64,000 bases of DNA from Candidatus Accumulibacter cognatus. GTDB taxonomy: Bacteria > Pseudomonadota > Gammaproteobacteria > Burkholderiales > Rhodocyclaceae. Of this stretch, positions 61,682-64,000 are shown piece by piece. The translations under genes and the position numbers were made by a program. The notes under the pieces are model-generated. The model was not told the DNA's origin. It ran no database searches and saw only the letters and a list, made by a program, of their open reading frames with translations. Each line of letters starts with the position of its first letter. Within the stretch, counting starts at the first letter, position 1. The stretch is taken from contig CP058708.1 in NCBI GenBank assembly GCA_013414765.1, positions 1,979,553-2,043,552 on the forward strand. The letters run 5' to 3'.

Positions 61682-63898
61682 TCACGGATTTTGCGACGTA
61701 CCGAGTTGCAGAATCAGGCGGAGGTTGGAGCGTGGGAAGAGCGTCTTGGTAGAGTTCAACTCGTCACAGAGTTTGCGGACGGCGCGGTCCGACACGCCAT
61801 TGGCCATGTGGTGGAGGCGTACGGTCAGGGTGCCGGCGTTAGGATCGGGCAGCAAGTCCGCTTCGGTCGTGTAGATCGCGCGCAGCAAGCTGCGTGCCTC
61901 GTCCGGGCGCGAGAGAAGCGGTGCCAGGACGTTGGCCATGGCCGTTTCCGCGCGATAGGCAATCATCTTGAGCGTGTCGAGTAGCTGCTTGCTGTGGGTG
62001 CTCAGCCGGCGGAACTGCTGTTCTTCCGGCAAATCCTTGAGGGCGAGATGGGAGGGGGTTTCTTTACGTTGTTCCTTCAGGGCCTTGAGTTCGTCCTGCA
62101 GATGTTCGATCTCGTCGTGGGCAGCGGCTTTTTTCGCGACAAAGGCCTCGACTTTCGCTGGTTCAATCGTCTCGTTGAGGTTAAGCGCGCCGAATTGGGC
62201 GAGCCTGCGGCTGAGCTTGCTGGTCAGCGCGCGAACCTGGCCGTCGAGGGTTCGGCGAGCTGGGTTGACAACGCGTGCGGTATCAGGAATTTCTTCCATC
62301 TGATAATCCACCAGGCGGTCCAGGGCAAAGTGTTCACGCGCATACTTGAAGAAGTTTTCCTGAGACCACCTGGCGAACAGGGTGGCCGCCAGGCGCCCTA
62401 TGCCAGATTGGTAATCCGTGCTGATCAGGGCGACCTGGCGACCGGTGTCACAGACCTTGCGTATCTCGCGTACCCACACCACGCCGCCGAGCAGCGTTCC
62501 CCGTTCGGCGAGTCGCATGCGTACCTGCTGGCCACGGCGAAGTTCGATCGTGGCGTCGACGAATTCCTCGGGCGACCAATCGTCGCCGGCGTACTTGCGA
62601 TAGGAGAGGCAGGCAACGCGACGCGCCTTCAGACGCTTGAACAACTCTGGGCTATAGCCTTCGCGATCGAAGACCAGGGTGAAGCGATGGCGCAGCGGGT
62701 CGGCCGCGAGCGCTTCGGCGCTCGGCTGGCCCGGGATGTCCCGTTCCAGCCGAGGCAGGATCTCGCCTTCAAGAACCTTGATCAGGCCCGGGTCGACGGA
62801 TTGCGTGACCCGGAAGAAGGGCTGCCCGTCGATCGCGTTGACCCAGTAATCGGCGGTCGCACGCTGGCACAGCCGCTGCCGCGCGATGTAGTGGCGCGGC
62901 AATTGGGTCTGCTCGCCGTAATACACCCGCACATGCGCGTCGACGTAGAGGATGCCCGCTTGTTCCGGCGCCGCCGCCATCCAGCGCCGACACAGGTCGG
63001 CACTCCATTTCTCGGCATGATCGCCCTGGCTCAGGAGCCCTATCTTCTCGCGCAGGGTGCGCACTTCGGGAATCCGATCGAGACCCAGTAACTTGCCCCA
63101 CTCGCCTGGCGCACACGAGCGCAGAGACTCGACCGATTCCAGTCGCGCCAGGGCCATGAAGGCAATCAACATCAACAGACTGTCGATCCCGTAGTAACCC
63201 GCTGGCAGCGGAAGACCCTCCGACCCGTCGAGCAATCCGACCGCCAATAAGGCAGGCAGCGCGAACAGCACCCCGCCACGCGGTACATCAACGGCCGCCT
63301 GGAACTGCGGAGCAACGGCATTCAGCCCGCCCACGCTGGCCGCCACCCGGGCAACCACGTTGCTCGCCCCAACCCCCATCGGGGCCGCGCTGTCGAGTGC
63401 GCTCCGCTCGCTCTTGGTGCTCGAGACGACCGCGCAGACCCCTTTCCCCACCGGAACATGCAGCCGTCCGGCACGCACCGCCTTCGACAGGGTGTCGCTC
63501 TTGATCCCCAGTTCTGTCGCAACGCTCGGGACCGTCTGTCCGCCGTCGAACAGGGCCTGCGCCTGCTGCAACACCTCTGCCGTCAGCACCGCCGGACCCC
63601 GGCGCCGCGGCGGAACGTAGAACCCTTTCGGCCCCTCTTGCCGATAGCGCTTCAACGCTCGCTTGACACTCAACGCCGGCACCCCGAAGGCGCGCGACAC
63701 GTCCACCACCCGAAGATGACCCTGCGCGATAAACTGCGCCGTAATCATCCGGAAGGTCGCCAAATCCTCTTCCCCATGACTAAACACCGGCAGGACGCCG
63801 TGGAAATACACGACTCGCCCGTCCTGCTTCCCGACAGACAGCAGGTCCTTGATCGGCGTCACGGCATCCGGAAAGATCGGCAACAGCAGTTGGGGCAT
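61682..63898 (-). CDS. Large putative transposase (insertion sequence)
   Basis: A 738-residue protein starting at the ATG of 63898, where GGGAG lies 7 nt upstream. The N-terminal helix-turn-helix parts (VVDVSRAFGVPALSVKRALK, TVPSVATELGIKSDTLSKAV) resemble IS-type DNA-binding domains. The middle carries the acidic residues YVDAHVRVYYGE, TLVFDREGYSPELF and WSQENFFKYAREHFALDRLV, a DDE-type arrangement. The C-terminal part includes a coiled coil (AHDEIEHLQDELKALKEQRK). The closest family seen from memory is the large IS1634/ISNCY-type transposase group. No defect was seen, so it may be active. Confidence 0.8.
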   Translation of the reverse strand: MPQLLLPIFPDAVTPIKDLLSVGKQDGRVVYFHGVLPVFSHGEEDLATFRMITAQFIAQGHLRVVDVSRAFGVPALSVKRALKRYRQEGPKGFYVPPRRRGPAVLTAEVLQQAQALFDGGQTVPSVATELGIKSDTLSKAVRAGRLHVPVGKGVCAVVSSTKSERSALDSAAPMGVGASNVVARVAASVGGLNAVAPQFQAAVDVPRGGVLFALPALLAVGLLDGSEGLPLPAGYYGIDSLLMLIAFMALARLESVESLRSCAPGEWGKLLGLDRIPEVRTLREKIGLLSQGDHAEKWSADLCRRWMAAAPEQAGILYVDAHVRVYYGEQTQLPRHYIARQRLCQRATADYWVNAIDGQPFFRVTQSVDPGLIKVLEGEILPRLERDIPGQPSAEALAADPLRHRFTLVFDREGYSPELFKRLKARRVACLSYRKYAGDDWSPEEFVDATIELRRGQQVRMRLAERGTLLGGVVWVREIRKVCDTGRQVALISTDYQSGIGRLAATLFARWSQENFFKYAREHFALDRLVDYQMEEIPDTARVVNPARRTLDGQVRALTSKLSRRLAQFGALNLNETIEPAKVEAFVAKKAAAHDEIEHLQDELKALKEQRKETPSHLALKDLPEEQQFRRLSTHSKQLLDTLKMIAYRAETAMANVLAPLLSRPDEARSLLRAIYTTEADLLPDPNAGTLTVRLHHMANGVSDRAVRKLCDELNSTKTLFPRSNLRLILQLGTSQNP

Positions 63899-64000
63899 CC
63901 GATTCTCCCGCAAGATCGGCGTGGCGCCGGCCAAAAAACCGGACTATCGCCAATTTTCGGTATCTTCGCAATATCTGCCACGCCCCTCGCCATAAACCCG
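63899..64000. mobile_element. Outer end of the insertion sequence (possible inverted repeat)
   Basis: Read inward, the right edge contains TTGCGAAGATACCGA (about 63956-63970, complement). The left edge, inside the last codons of the transposase, reads TTGCGACGTACCGA (61690-61703). They match in opposed orientation with one gap, so they could be imperfect terminal inverted repeats. The exact ends and target duplication were not found. Confidence 0.35.

Overview
The window reads as a chromosome segment of a GC-rich betaproteobacterium of the Rhodocyclaceae type, most likely a Candidatus Accumulibacter-like polyphosphate-accumulating organism. This is inferred from the gene families and gene order: a cyanophycin synthetase pair, a H+-translocating pyrophosphatase, the block sodB-xseA-exbB-exbD-lpxK-Trm112-kdsB-adk, a che cluster, and the transposase and repeat types. 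No rRNA or tRNA gene, CRISPR array or replication origin was seen.

Layout. 1-3200: the end of a shorter cyanophycin synthetase paralogue, then a complete cphA. 3191-5128: a DUF342/FapA-like gene on the minus strand. 5397-13242: a c-di-GMP-I (GEMM) riboswitch, then mcp-cheY-STAS-cheA-mcp-cheW-cheB. 13298-17046: an RluF-like pseudouridine synthase, an HDOD protein and a spermidine-synthase-like membrane protein. 17286-19753: SYLF, PepSY and cytochrome b561 genes and an excalibur-domain gene. 19926-28735: sodB, xseA, an ExbB/ExbD pair, LPS genes, adk and hppA, the last with an added OmpA-like domain. 28845-33208: PEBP-like protein, murJ, a CrtC/AttH-like protein, an orphan acyl carrier protein and a hypothetical gene. 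33402-36967: a putative haem sensor (Tll0287-like), a Ser/Thr kinase, a SpoIIAA-like protein and a rhodanese. 37023-39637: fadH with its TetR regulator. 39969-42354: creB, creC and a broken creD remnant. 43162-45495: an octahaem cytochrome c with TPRs.

The right third is accessory. It holds an IS630 transposase remnant, palindromic repeats, a 2379-residue hybrid histidine kinase and an HD-GYP response regulator (45.6-54.8 kb), then a subtilisin-like protease and a probable Ca-binding protein facing a DUF6502-DUF5666-beta-barrel operon across a pair of near-perfect 13-bp palindromes. The window ends in a large transposase gene.

The strongest system-level idea concerns the chemotaxis cluster. 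A c-di-GMP riboswitch lies in front of it, and its CheA carries two tandem motifs that match the MshEN c-di-GMP-binding pattern between its P2-like region and its dimerisation domain. If both are functional, one second messenger would act on both synthesis and activity of the same pathway. Two further features are a proton pyrophosphatase with a C-terminal peptidoglycan-binding-type domain, and a kinase gene into which a palindromic repeat appears to have been domesticated in frame.
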